Part shown: piece after piece, positions 20,358 to 28,026 of the stretch
How positions within the stretch are numbered: the first letter of the stretch is position 1
Layout: the number at the start of each line of letters is the position of its first letter
DNA from: CAYXAA01 sp964462985
Lineage (GTDB): Bacteria > Pseudomonadota > Alphaproteobacteria > Rhizobiales > Stappiaceae
Direction of reading: 5' to 3'
DNA length: 64,000 nucleotides
NCBI GenBank assembly: GCA_964462985.1
Contig: CAYXAA010000014.1
Span: 1-64,000, forward strand
Made by a program: the position numbers and the translations under genes
The notes under the pieces: generated by a model
Database searches by the model: none
Told to the model about the DNA's origin: nothing
Seen by the model: only the letters and a program-made list of their open reading frames with translations

Positions 20358-21866
20358 CTACTGAAACGCCGTTTCGGCGAAGCTGCGCAGCTTGCGCGAA
20401 TGGAGACGCTCGCGCGGCATCGAGCGCAGCTTGCGCATCGCGAGAATGCCGATCTCCAGATGCTGGGCGACCTGGCGCTTGTAGAAGTCGGTCGCCATGC
20501 CCGGCAGTTTGAGCTCTCCGTGCAGCGGCTTGTCGGAGACGCAGAGCAGCGTGCCATAAGGCACGCGAAAACGGAAACCGTTGGCGGCGATGGTGGCCGA
20601 TTCCATGTCAAGCGCGATCGCGCGTGACTGCGAAAAGCGCTGAACCGGCTCGCGGTAGTCGCGCAGCTCCCAATTGCGGTTGTCGATCGAGGCAACGGTG
20701 CCTGTGCGCATGACGCGTTTCAGCTCGTAACCTTCGAGACCGGTCACCTCCGCCACCGCCTGTTCCAGCGCGACCTGGATCTCGGCAAGCGGCGGGATCG
20801 GCACCCAGGTCGGCAGGTCGGCGTCGAGCACGTGGTCCTCGCGGACATAGCCGTGGGCGAGCACATAGTCGCCGAGCTTCTGGCTGTTCCTCAAGCCGGC
20901 GCAGTGGCCGAGCATCAGCCAGGCATGGGGGCGCAGGACGGCGATGTGGTCGGTGATCGTCTTGGCATTGGACGGGCCGATGCCGATGTTGACCATGGTG
21001 ATGCCGTTGTGGTCTCCCCTCGTGAGATGATAGGCGGGCATCTGCGGCAGCCGGGCCGGAGCGATGCCGGACACCGGGGCAGCCGCACCCGCCGGCGTCA
21101 CCACATTGCCTGGCTCGACGAAGGCCTCGAAGCCGTTCTCCGGGTCGGCGAGCAGGTCCTTGGCCAGTCGGACGAACTCGTCCATGTAGAACTGGTAGTT
21201 CGTGAAGATCACGAAATTCTGGAAGTGCTCAGCGCCGGTCGCGGTGTAGTGCTGCAGGCGATGCAGCGAGTAGTCGACCCGCGGCGCGGAAAACGGCGCA
21301 AGCGGCTGCGGCGCCCCAAACGGGACCTCGTAGGTGCCGTTGGCGATGGCGTCGTCCATGAGCGCGAGGTCGGGCATGTCGAACAGGTCGGCCAGCGGCC
21401 GGTCGAGACGATCGGCGATGCCACTTTCGACCTGGCGACCGTCAAAGAAGGCGAAGTGCAGGGGAATGGGCAGATCGCTCTCGCCGATCTCGACCGGCAC
21501 GTCGTGGTTGCGGATCAATAGCTCGATCTGCTCGGTGAGATAGGCGCGAAACAGGTCCGGCCTCGTGATCGAGGAGGCGTGCTGGCCCGGTCCGGAGACG
21601 AAGCCATAGGCCAGGCGGCTGTCCAGTCGCGCATGCGTCGTCGTGACCAGCCGGACCTCGGGATAGCAGGCCCGGACCCGGCCGGCCGGAACCTTGCCGT
21701 CGGCGAGATCCTCGAACGCCCTGCGGATGAAGGCGGCATTGCGCTCGAACAGCTCCTCCAGGCGCGCCACAGCGGCGGCGGCATCACGGAAGGCCTGATG
21801 CGGGACGGCCACCGGTGTGACGAGATTAATGCCGTGTTGCGGATTCGGGTGGCGGTCAGTCGACAC
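20358..21866 (-). CDS. amn: AMP nucleosidase
   Basis: 502 residues, the family's usual size. An N-terminal Amn-specific domain (about 1-170) precedes a nucleoside phosphorylase-like domain with N-I-G-I-G-P-S-N-A-K-T and L-D-M-E-S-A-T-I-A-A-N. It splits AMP to adenine and ribose 5-phosphate. GTG 21866 is preferred because GGAGG lies eight bases upstream; the upstream in-frame ATG (21881) overlaps that site. The gene is divergent from ccrM across a long gap. Confidence 0.92.
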   Translation of the reverse strand: MSTDRHPNPQHGINLVTPVAVPHQAFRDAAAAVARLEELFERNAAFIRRAFEDLADGKVPAGRVRACYPEVRLVTTTHARLDSRLAYGFVSGPGQHASSITRPDLFRAYLTEQIELLIRNHDVPVEIGESDLPIPLHFAFFDGRQVESGIADRLDRPLADLFDMPDLALMDDAIANGTYEVPFGAPQPLAPFSAPRVDYSLHRLQHYTATGAEHFQNFVIFTNYQFYMDEFVRLAKDLLADPENGFEAFVEPGNVVTPAGAAAPVSGIAPARLPQMPAYHLTRGDHNGITMVNIGIGPSNAKTITDHIAVLRPHAWLMLGHCAGLRNSQKLGDYVLAHGYVREDHVLDADLPTWVPIPPLAEIQVALEQAVAEVTGLEGYELKRVMRTGTVASIDNRNWELRDYREPVQRFSQSRAIALDMESATIAANGFRFRVPYGTLLCVSDKPLHGELKLPGMATDFYKRQVAQHLEIGILAMRKLRSMPRERLHSRKLRSFAETAFQ

Positions 21867-22028
21867 GGGAGACACCTCCATCTTCGTGTCACAGAACCGT
21901 TCGCAGACGGTTATGCCACCGTCAAGATGGTCCAGCGGCCGGCAATGAAATATTCTTCACCACGTGATGATTTTTTTCGCGAAGATGCGCCACCGGCACT
22001 CATATCGACGCGATCGTTAACGCCGCAC

Positions 22029-22195
22029 GATTCAAAGATTGCATTCTGCAACGCCGATCGCGGGGGGCGGCGCGAAACCCGAGACTTGCCCACACGTTTG
22101 GCCCCAACGGCCCCGATGAATCGAAATGGGCAAGTGTTAACAACGGGCCGGACGTTCGCCACTCCGCAATGAAAATGTAAACAAACCGTTGATTC
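22029..22195. promoter_or_regulatory. Cluster of three GANTC (CcrM) sites upstream of ccrM
   Basis: GATTC at 22029-22033, GAATC at 22118-22122 and GATTC at 22191-22195. GANTC is the sequence methylated by CcrM. In Caulobacter the methylation state of such sites near ccrM affects its own transcription. Here all three precede the CtrA-like box; whether they regulate is inferred. Confidence 0.45.
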
Positions 22196-22219
22196 CGAAA
22201 GATTTTTTGCCGTCAGCGC

Positions 22220-22234
22220 TTAACCCGGGATTTA
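22220..22234 (+). promoter_or_regulatory. CtrA-like binding site before ccrM
   Basis: TTAA-N7-TTTA, one base away from the full CtrA consensus TTAA-N7-TTAA, 51 bases before the ccrM ATG. It is overlapped by an inverted repeat TTACC-N6-GGTAA (22232-22247). CtrA controls ccrM in Caulobacter and in rhizobial relatives, which fits the position. Confidence 0.5.
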
Positions 22235-22284
22235 CCATCTCGGGTAACCATCACCCTCGTAATTGCGTGAGGTTTTGCGTCGCA

Positions 22285-23418
22285 ATGAGCGTGAAGCGTA
22301 TGGGGGTGTCCGCAGCGGCACCCCACCTCTCCACAGAGCCGACCGCCCGAGCGGACTGGCTGGACACCATTCTCAAGGGCGACTGCGTTGCCGCACTCGA
22401 ACGGCTGCCGAAGCACGCGGTCGACGCGGTGTTCGCCGACCCGCCCTACAACCTTCAGCTCGGTGGCGAACTGCACCGGCCCGACCAGTCGAAGGTCGAT
22501 GCCTGCGACGACCACTGGGATCAGTTCGACAGCTTCGAGGCCTATGACGCCTTCACTCGGGCCTGGCTGCTCGCAGTCAAGCGGGTCCTCAAACCCGACG
22601 GCTCGTTGTGGGTGATCGGCTCCTATCACAACATCTTCCGTGTCGGAGCGATCCTGCAGGACCTCGGCTTCTGGATCATGAACGACGTGATCTGGGTGAA
22701 GTCGAACCCGATGCCGAACTTCCGCGGCAAGCGCTTCACCAACGCCCACGAGACGCTGATCTGGGCGACGCCGTCGAAGCAGGCGCGGCCGACCTTCAAT
22801 TACGAGGCGCTCAAGGCGTTCAACGACGACTTGCAGATGCGGTCAGACTGGTACCTGCCGCTTTGTACCGGCCAGGAGCGCCTGAAAGACGCCGCCGGCA
22901 ACAAGGCGCACCCGACGCAGAAGCCGGAGGCCCTGCTCTACCGCGTGCTTCTGTCGTGCACCAATCCCGGCGACACCATCCTCGACCCGTTCTTCGGCAC
23001 CGGCACCACAGGCGCCGTGGCAAAGAAGCTCGGGCGCCATTTCGTCGGCGTCGAGCGTGAGCAGGACTATATCGACGTCGCCAGGACGCGCATCGACGCC
23101 ATCACCCCGGGCCAGGCCGACGGGCTGGCCGTCTCACGCGGCAAACGCGCCGAGCCGCGCATTCCGTTCGGATCGCTGCTGGAAGCCGGCCTGCTCGCGC
23201 CCGGTGCCGAGCTGACCTGCGCCCGCGGCCGGCACCGCGCCACCGTGCGGGCCGACGGTTCGCTCGTCGCCGGGCCGCACGCCGGCTCGATCCACAAGGT
23301 TGGCGCCCTGGTCCAGGGCCAGGAAGCCTGCAACGGCTGGACGTTCTGGCACATCGAGCGCGACGGCGTGCGCGAACCGGTCGACTGTTTGCGCAAGATC
23401 ATCCGATCCGGGCTTTAG
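22285..23418 (+). CDS. ccrM: Cell-cycle regulated DNA (adenine-N6) methyltransferase, GANTC-specific
   Basis: 377 residues. Beta-class order: catalytic D-P-P-Y at 52-55, then the AdoMet motif D-P-F-F-G-T-G-T-T-G near 235-245. The R-S-D-W-Y-L-P-L-C-T-G-Q-E-R-L-K-D and H-P-T-Q-K-P-E segments are as in CcrM. An extra C-terminal domain of about 90 residues (I-R-x-D-G-S, A-G-S-I-H-K-V-G-A) is specific to CcrM and needed for GANTC recognition. It methylates GANTC at the end of replication. The start at 22285 fits homologues; ATG 22300 is an alternative. No restriction enzyme is adjacent, so it is a regulatory orphan. Confidence 0.96.
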   Translation: MSVKRMGVSAAAPHLSTEPTARADWLDTILKGDCVAALERLPKHAVDAVFADPPYNLQLGGELHRPDQSKVDACDDHWDQFDSFEAYDAFTRAWLLAVKRVLKPDGSLWVIGSYHNIFRVGAILQDLGFWIMNDVIWVKSNPMPNFRGKRFTNAHETLIWATPSKQARPTFNYEALKAFNDDLQMRSDWYLPLCTGQERLKDAAGNKAHPTQKPEALLYRVLLSCTNPGDTILDPFFGTGTTGAVAKKLGRHFVGVEREQDYIDVARTRIDAITPGQADGLAVSRGKRAEPRIPFGSLLEAGLLAPGAELTCARGRHRATVRADGSLVAGPHAGSIHKVGALVQGQEACNGWTFWHIERDGVREPVDCLRKIIRSGL

Positions 23419-23463
23419 CGACCTCACGAAGCCCGTGATCTTCGCGACTTCCCCGCGAAGCAA

Positions 23464-23495
23464 GCGCCCCCGGACGGGAAACCGCCCGGGGGCGC
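23464..23495 (+). terminator. Strong hairpin downstream of ccrM
   Basis: GCGCCCCCGG / CCGGGGGCGC (10 bp), an A-C mismatch, then CGG / CCG closed by a GAAA tetraloop. It starts 46 bases after the ccrM stop. There is no U-run, so it may act as a stabiliser or a Rho-assisted end. It separates ccrM from the secreted-protein gene. Confidence 0.5.
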
Positions 23496-23596
23496 ACATC
23501 TTGCCATCATCCGTGACGCCCTCGCCTCTCCCGTCCGATTTGGCTAAAGTCGGCCGCGCAACAAACCCGAAGCAGCTCATCGACGAGAGGTTCTCC

Positions 23597-24037
23597 GTGT
23601 CCCATCGGCTTGCTGCCGGCGCCCTCGCCGCCCTTTTGACCATTGCCGGCCTCTCGACTGCAAGCGCGCAGTCGAGCTACGAGGATCCCAACCAGTTCTT
23701 CGCCGACTATGTCGATCTGATCCGGACCCAAAATATCGACGCGTTGCGCCGCTTCGTCTGCGACAACTTCGTCGTCGAGGTCAAGGGATGCGAGGCTCCG
23801 GTCAATGCGCTCGGCGAATGGATCGCCGAGGACAAGGTCACTGACGTTCACGAACTCAAGGAAATCAACCTCAACGGCTTCCTGATCGAACGCTTCTATT
23901 TCGTCGAAGACAACAAGGGCAACCTGATGTTCGGCCGGCTGACGCTGCGCCGTCGCGGCGACCGCTATTTCATCACCTCGGCCTATTTCGGCACCGACTC
24001 AGATCAGGTGAAGCAGCGGCTCGGCGTCGACTTCTAG
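23597..24037 (+). CDS. Secreted protein of unknown function
   Basis: 146 residues. It has an N-terminal signal peptide (about 1-24, S-T-A-S-A cleavage site). The mature part is a small alpha/beta protein with F-F-A-D-Y-V-D-L-I-R and two Cys about 15 residues apart (C-D-N-F-V-V-E-V-K-G-C) that could form a disulfide. GTG 23597 has GAGAGG six bases upstream. An NTF2-like fold is possible from the pattern but is not established. No function assigned. Confidence 0.75.
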   Translation: MSHRLAAGALAALLTIAGLSTASAQSSYEDPNQFFADYVDLIRTQNIDALRRFVCDNFVVEVKGCEAPVNALGEWIAEDKVTDVHELKEINLNGFLIERFYFVEDNKGNLMFGRLTLRRRGDRYFITSAYFGTDSDQVKQRLGVDF

Positions 24038-24212
24038 AGGGGCGGCGACCCCACGCTGATATCGCCCGGTCCCGCCGATGAAGGGAAGCGGCAGGGCCTG
24101 AGCCGTCGACGTGCGCGCCCCGACGGTTCAAGCGTCCCCCTAGCCATCGCCCGCCGCCTAACCCGTTCTCGGCGTCATCAACTCAGTCGCATCAAGTGGT
24201 GTCGTCCAGCCC

Positions 24213-25487
24213 CTAATCGAACGCCACCAGAGCACGGCGGCGCTTGCCGACGGACACGACAAGGCGTTCGCCGGGCAGGAGGTCGCCCTCCCCGATCTGG
24301 CGGCGGTCGTCCTCGACGAGATATTGGTTGAGCTGCACCGCGCCGCCGGCAACGAGGCGCCGGGCCGCGCCGTTGCTCTCGGCAAAATCGAGGCGGACCA
24401 GCAGGTCGAGCAGACCGAGCGGTTCGGCCAGCAGTGCCTGCGGCAGCCGATGGGTCGGCGCGCCGTCGTGAGCACCTTCCTGGAACAGCGCCTCGCCCTG
24501 CTCCAGCGCGCGCTTTGCCGCCTCAGGACCGTGCACCATGGCGGTGACCTGGTTGGCGAGGATCTTCTTGGCCTCGTTGGCCTCCACCCCGCGCAGCGCC
24601 GACAGGCGTGTGACCTCACCAAGCGGCAGCTCGGTGAACAGGCGCAGGAAACGGCCGACATCGCGGTCGTCGGTGTTGCGCCAGAACTGCCAGAAGGCAA
24701 AGGTCGGCAGACGTTCGGGATCCAGCCATACGGCGCCGGCGGCGGTCTTGCCCATCTTGGCGCCCGAGGCGGTAGTGAGCAGCGGAACCGTCAGCCCGAA
24801 CAGCCGGCGCTGGTCGCCGCGCCGGGCGAGATCAACGCCATTGACGATGTTGCCCCACTGGTCGGAGCCACCGAGCTGAAGCTCGCAGTCGAAACGGCGG
24901 GCGAGCTCGAGGAAATCGACCGCCTGCAGCATCATGTAGCAGAACTCGAGCACCGTCATCGGCAGCCCGGCATCGAGCCGCGCCTTGACCGAATCGAAGC
25001 CCAGCATGCGGTTGACCGTGAAGTGGCGGCCGTAATCGCGCAGGAAGGCCAGGAAGCGGAATTCCGTCAACCACTCGGCGTTGTTGACGATCCGGCCGCC
25101 CGCCTCGGGCGAAAGATCGAACAAGCGCTCGATGATGCGGCGGATGCTGGCGGCGTTGCTCGCCACCTGCCCCTCCTCCAGCAGCGGCCGTGCTTCTTCG
25201 CGGAAGCTCGGGTCGCCGACCAGGCTGGTGCCGCCGCCGATCACGATGATCGGCCAGTTGCCGAGCTTCTGCATCCAGCGCATCGCCATCAACGGAACGA
25301 GATGGCCGGCGTGCAGGCTGTCGGCAGTGGCGTCGAAGCCGGCGTAGAGGGTCATCGGGCCGCTCGACAGCCGGCGATCGAGGGCCTCGAGATCGGTGCA
25401 CTGATGCAGGAAGCCGCGGTCGATCAGGAGGCGGAGCGCCTCGGACTTCGGCTTGAATGCAACGTTGGGGGAAAGCTGCTCGGACAT
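24213..25487 (-). CDS. tyrS: Tyrosyl-tRNA synthetase
   Basis: 424 residues. The class I HIGH motif is H-A-G-H (59-62) after Y-A-G-F-D-A-T; the KMSKS motif is K-M-G-K-T; the tyrosine pocket G-G-S-D-Q-W-G-N is present; a C-terminal S4 RNA-binding domain ends the protein. It charges tRNA-Tyr. The start at 25487 fits the family; the open frame runs on to 25685 through the leader. Its leader carries an apparent ribosome-mediated attenuator (see 25521-25649). Confidence 0.96.
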   Translation of the reverse strand: MSEQLSPNVAFKPKSEALRLLIDRGFLHQCTDLEALDRRLSSGPMTLYAGFDATADSLHAGHLVPLMAMRWMQKLGNWPIIVIGGGTSLVGDPSFREEARPLLEEGQVASNAASIRRIIERLFDLSPEAGGRIVNNAEWLTEFRFLAFLRDYGRHFTVNRMLGFDSVKARLDAGLPMTVLEFCYMMLQAVDFLELARRFDCELQLGGSDQWGNIVNGVDLARRGDQRRLFGLTVPLLTTASGAKMGKTAAGAVWLDPERLPTFAFWQFWRNTDDRDVGRFLRLFTELPLGEVTRLSALRGVEANEAKKILANQVTAMVHGPEAAKRALEQGEALFQEGAHDGAPTHRLPQALLAEPLGLLDLLVRLDFAESNGAARRLVAGGAVQLNQYLVEDDRRQIGEGDLLPGERLVVSVGKRRRALVAFD

Positions 25488-25520
25488 GTCGGTCTCCGGT
25501 TTGCCGGCCGGGAGACCCAT

Positions 25521-25551
25521 CACATCAAAAAGCCGCCCGGAGCGGCGGCTT
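25521..25551 (-). terminator. Intrinsic terminator in the tyrS leader (attenuator)
   Basis: Minus strand: AAGCCGCC, six-base loop GCTCCG, GGCGGCTT, running into TTTTT. The 8-bp stem lies 43 bases before the tyrS start codon, so it would stop transcription before tyrS unless disrupted. An upstream GGCGGC (25581-25586) can pair with its 5' arm. On the plus strand the hairpin is followed by TTGTTT but no plus-strand gene needs it. Confidence 0.7.
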
Positions 25552-25579
25552 GTTTCAATCGGTGCAAAGCATGATCGAT

Positions 25580-25599
25580 CGCCGCCTATGGAAGCGGCG
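25580..25599 (-). promoter_or_regulatory. Competing stems (segments 1 and 2) of the tyrS attenuator
   Basis: Minus strand segment 1 CGCCGC (25594-25599) pairs with segment 2 GCGGCG (25580-25585) around an eight-base loop that includes the leader stop codon. Segment 2 can instead pair with GCCGCC of the terminator 5' arm. Segment 1 begins six bases past the Tyr codon of the leader ORF, so a ribosome stalled there would cover it. Confidence 0.5.
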
Positions 25600-25639
25600 C
25601 AAAATAAACTCCGGCCAAGGTGCGGGCGCGATCGGTCAT
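25586..25639 (-). CDS. Putative leader peptide of tyrS (17 codons)
   Basis: ATG at 25639 reads MTDRARTLAGVYFAPLP then TAG. GAGG lies six bases before the ATG. The Tyr codon (TAT) is followed by a Phe codon and then by codons that form segment 1 of the attenuator. Only one Tyr codon is present, fewer than in most amino-acid attenuators. Too short to be judged by composition; its support is the position within the four-segment structure. The nearest TTGACA (minus, 25670-25675) would place the start of the RNA almost at this ATG. Confidence 0.4.
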   Translation of the reverse strand: MTDRARTLAGVYFAPLP

Positions 25640-25713
25640 GGCCGACCTCATGCGCCGGAACCGGGGCCGTGTCAAGCGGATTCATCCACCCGGGCTGTGG
25701 CCGCCGCGCGAGA

Positions 25714-26322
25714 TCAGCCGATGCCCAGGGCGCCCTCGCTGCGGTCGAGGATCAGCGGCACGACGAGATCCTCCTCGTCGTCCAGGTGCCGCATCAGCCC
25801 TGAGATCAGGCGACCGCTGGTCTCGGTATAGGCGTCGGCGGCGCGGCGAATCCGGTCGCCGTCGCGCTCCTGCATCGCGGTCAGCAGTCCGTTCGCGCGT
25901 TCGATCACAGCTTCGATGCGATGATGAATCAGCTCGTGATCGCCCTCCAGCAGTTCGAACCCGGCGACGAGCCGCCGTTCCGCCTGCATGAAGACGGGGA
26001 AGTAATGGTGATCCTCGATCAGATGGTGATGATGCAGTTCGGTCAGGAAGCGCTGCAGGCGCGGCGCAAAGAAGCCGCCGAACCGATCCGCATCGACATG
26101 GCCTTCACGGAACTGCGCCAGAGCATCCTGGAGCGTGCGTCCAAGTTGGCGGAACGCGTCATGACGGGCGAGCCAGAACTGCGTGAGCGGCCCATAATTC
26201 CGATGCGCTGGCCAGCCCTCGCGGGGATAGGTGCGCAGGAGATAGAGCCACTCCTCCGGCAGCCCGGTGCGGAGGTCGAGGCCGGTTGCGGCGTCTGCGG
26301 CGCCGGTGGAGCGGTCGGTCAT
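25714..26322 (-). CDS. Hemerythrin (HHE) domain protein
   Basis: 202 residues. The four-helix hemerythrin pattern is shown by H-D-A-F-R (about 54), H-H-H-H-L-I-E-D-H-H-Y-F, E-G-D-H-E-L-I-H-H and H-L-D-D-E-E-D-L-V-V-P. These His/Glu residues would bind a di-iron centre that senses or stores oxygen or NO. It is the last gene on the strand after gcvPB, with a 57-base gap. Its role beside glycine cleavage is not evident. Confidence 0.85.
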   Translation of the reverse strand: MTDRSTGAADAATGLDLRTGLPEEWLYLLRTYPREGWPAHRNYGPLTQFWLARHDAFRQLGRTLQDALAQFREGHVDADRFGGFFAPRLQRFLTELHHHHLIEDHHYFPVFMQAERRLVAGFELLEGDHELIHHRIEAVIERANGLLTAMQERDGDRIRRAADAYTETSGRLISGLMRHLDDEEDLVVPLILDRSEGALGIG

Positions 26323-26379
26323 GATGCTTTCAATATCCAGGGTGGCGGGACAACCGACCGGAAGGCAGAGGCGGGCGGC

Positions 26380-27966
26380 CTATCCGGCCGCCGCAGGCTC
26401 CACTGTGGTCGGCGACGGCCGCACCCACCGGAGCACCGGCTTGCGGGCCGCCTGGGTTTCGTCAAGGCGCCGGCGCGGGGCGAGGTAGGGGGCACCGGAG
26501 AAGCGCTCCTTATCGCCGGCCTTCGCACTCATGACAAGGTCCCGCAGGGTTGCGACGAAGAGGTCGAGCGAGGCACGGCTTTCCGATTCCGTCGGCTCGA
26601 TCAGCATGGCACCGTGGACGACGAGCGGGAAGTACATCGTCATCGGGTGGTAGCCTTCGTCGATCATCGCCTTGGCGAAGTCGAGCGTGGTGATGCCGGT
26701 GTCCTTCAGGAACGCATCGTCGAACAGCACCTCATGCATGCACGTCCGCTCGCCGAACGGCAGGCTCATCAGGTCCTGCAGGCCGACACGGACGTAGTTG
26801 GCGTTGAGCACCGCGTCCTCCGAGGCCTGGCGCAGGCCGTCGGCGCCGTGGCTCTTCATGTAGGCGAGTGCCCGCACGAACATGCCCATCTGACCGTGGA
26901 AGGCGGTCATGCGGCCGAACGGCCTTGCCGTGCCTTCGGTCCCCGCTACCGTCTCGACCAGCACCGGCACGCCGTCCTCGCGGCGCACGAAGGGCAGCGG
27001 CGCGAAGGGCGCAAGCCGTGCCGACAGCACCACCGGACCAGCGCCCGGCCCGCCGCCGCCGTGCGGCGTCGAGAAGGTCTTGTGCAGGTTGATGTGCATG
27101 GCGTCGACGCCGAGGTCGCCGGGCCGGGCCCGGCCGACGATGGCATTGAAGTTGGCGCCGTCGCAGTAGAAGTAGGCGCCGGCCTCGTGCACGGCGGCGG
27201 CGATCTCGATGATGTCGCGCTCGAACACGCCGCAGGTGTTGGGGTTGGTCAGCATGATCGCGGCGACGTCGTCGGGATGCTCGGCGAGCTTGGCGCGCAC
27301 CGCGGCGGCATCAACCGTGCCATCATCGCGGGCCTCGATGGCCTCGACCTTAAAGCCGAGGAGCGCCGCGGTCGCCGGGTTGGTACCGTGGGCGGATTCC
27401 GGCACCAGCACGATCGACGGCGACCGGCCGGCGGCCTCGTGGGCCGCCTTGATCGCCATCATGCCGCAGAGCTCACCGTGGGCGCCGGCCTTGGGGCTCA
27501 TGGCGACCGTGGTCATGCCGGTCATCTCGATCAGCCAGTCGGAGAGTTCGGCGATCAGCTCGACGGCGCCCTCGACCGTCGACAGCGGCTGCAGCGGGTG
27601 GATATCGGCAAAACCGGGCATGCGCGCCGCCTTCTCGTTGAGGCGCGGGTTGTGCTTCATCGTGCAGGAGCCGAGCGGATAGAGGCCGCTGTCGATGGCG
27701 TAGTTCTTGGTCGACAGCCGGACGTAGTGCCGCATCGTTTCAGGCTCCGACAACGCCGGCAGGTCTGGGGCCGTCTTGCGCTCCAGGCCGCCCAGCGCCG
27801 GCGTGAAATCCTCTGGCTCGTCGAGGTCGACGCCGCAAATGTCGGTTCGCCCGATCTCGAAGATGAGCGGCTCCTCCATGGCGAGGGCCTTGTTGCCCGT
27901 GAAGGTGGCCCGCGCAGCGGGTGCGGCCTCGCCGGCGGAAGTCGGGCGGCCTTGGTTGTTCATCAT
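26380..27966 (-). CDS. gcvPB: Glycine dehydrogenase (decarboxylating) subunit 2
   Basis: 528 residues. The PLP-binding Lys296 lies in N-L-H-K-T-F-S-T-P-H-G-G-G-G-P-G. S-A-H-G-T-N-P-A and N-P-N-T-C-G-V-F-E are conserved. With subunit 1 it decarboxylates glycine and passes the aminomethyl group to GcvH. Most Rhizobiales carry a fused GcvP; here the two halves are separate genes with an unknown gene between. Confidence 0.95.
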   Translation of the reverse strand: MMNNQGRPTSAGEAAPAARATFTGNKALAMEEPLIFEIGRTDICGVDLDEPEDFTPALGGLERKTAPDLPALSEPETMRHYVRLSTKNYAIDSGLYPLGSCTMKHNPRLNEKAARMPGFADIHPLQPLSTVEGAVELIAELSDWLIEMTGMTTVAMSPKAGAHGELCGMMAIKAAHEAAGRSPSIVLVPESAHGTNPATAALLGFKVEAIEARDDGTVDAAAVRAKLAEHPDDVAAIMLTNPNTCGVFERDIIEIAAAVHEAGAYFYCDGANFNAIVGRARPGDLGVDAMHINLHKTFSTPHGGGGPGAGPVVLSARLAPFAPLPFVRREDGVPVLVETVAGTEGTARPFGRMTAFHGQMGMFVRALAYMKSHGADGLRQASEDAVLNANYVRVGLQDLMSLPFGERTCMHEVLFDDAFLKDTGITTLDFAKAMIDEGYHPMTMYFPLVVHGAMLIEPTESESRASLDLFVATLRDLVMSAKAGDKERFSGAPYLAPRRRLDETQAARKPVLRWVRPSPTTVEPAAAG

Positions 27967-28026
27967 GTCGTTCTCGTCCTGTCGAATCCGCCGCGCCGCC
28001 TTACCGACCGGCGCGGGCTCAATACG

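Larger units (their letters stand above)
21867..22284. other. Long divergent regulatory region between amn and ccrM, 418 bp
   Basis: This region is noticeably AT-richer than its surroundings, especially 21941-22020 and 22160-22240. It contains three GANTC sites, several GTTAAC/TTAAC elements and the CtrA-like site described below. No gene is supported within it. A TTG-initiated extension of ccrM back to 22189 would run through the promoter and is rejected. Confidence 0.6.

Noticed and set aside
22189..22284. TTG-initiated N-terminal extension of ccrM
   Set aside because: It would run through the CtrA-like box and GANTC site, has no ribosome site, and homologues start near 22285.
22285..23418. 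Restriction-modification system around the DNA methyltransferase
   Set aside because: No endonuclease gene is adjacent and the protein has the CcrM-specific C-terminal domain, so it is an orphan regulatory enzyme.
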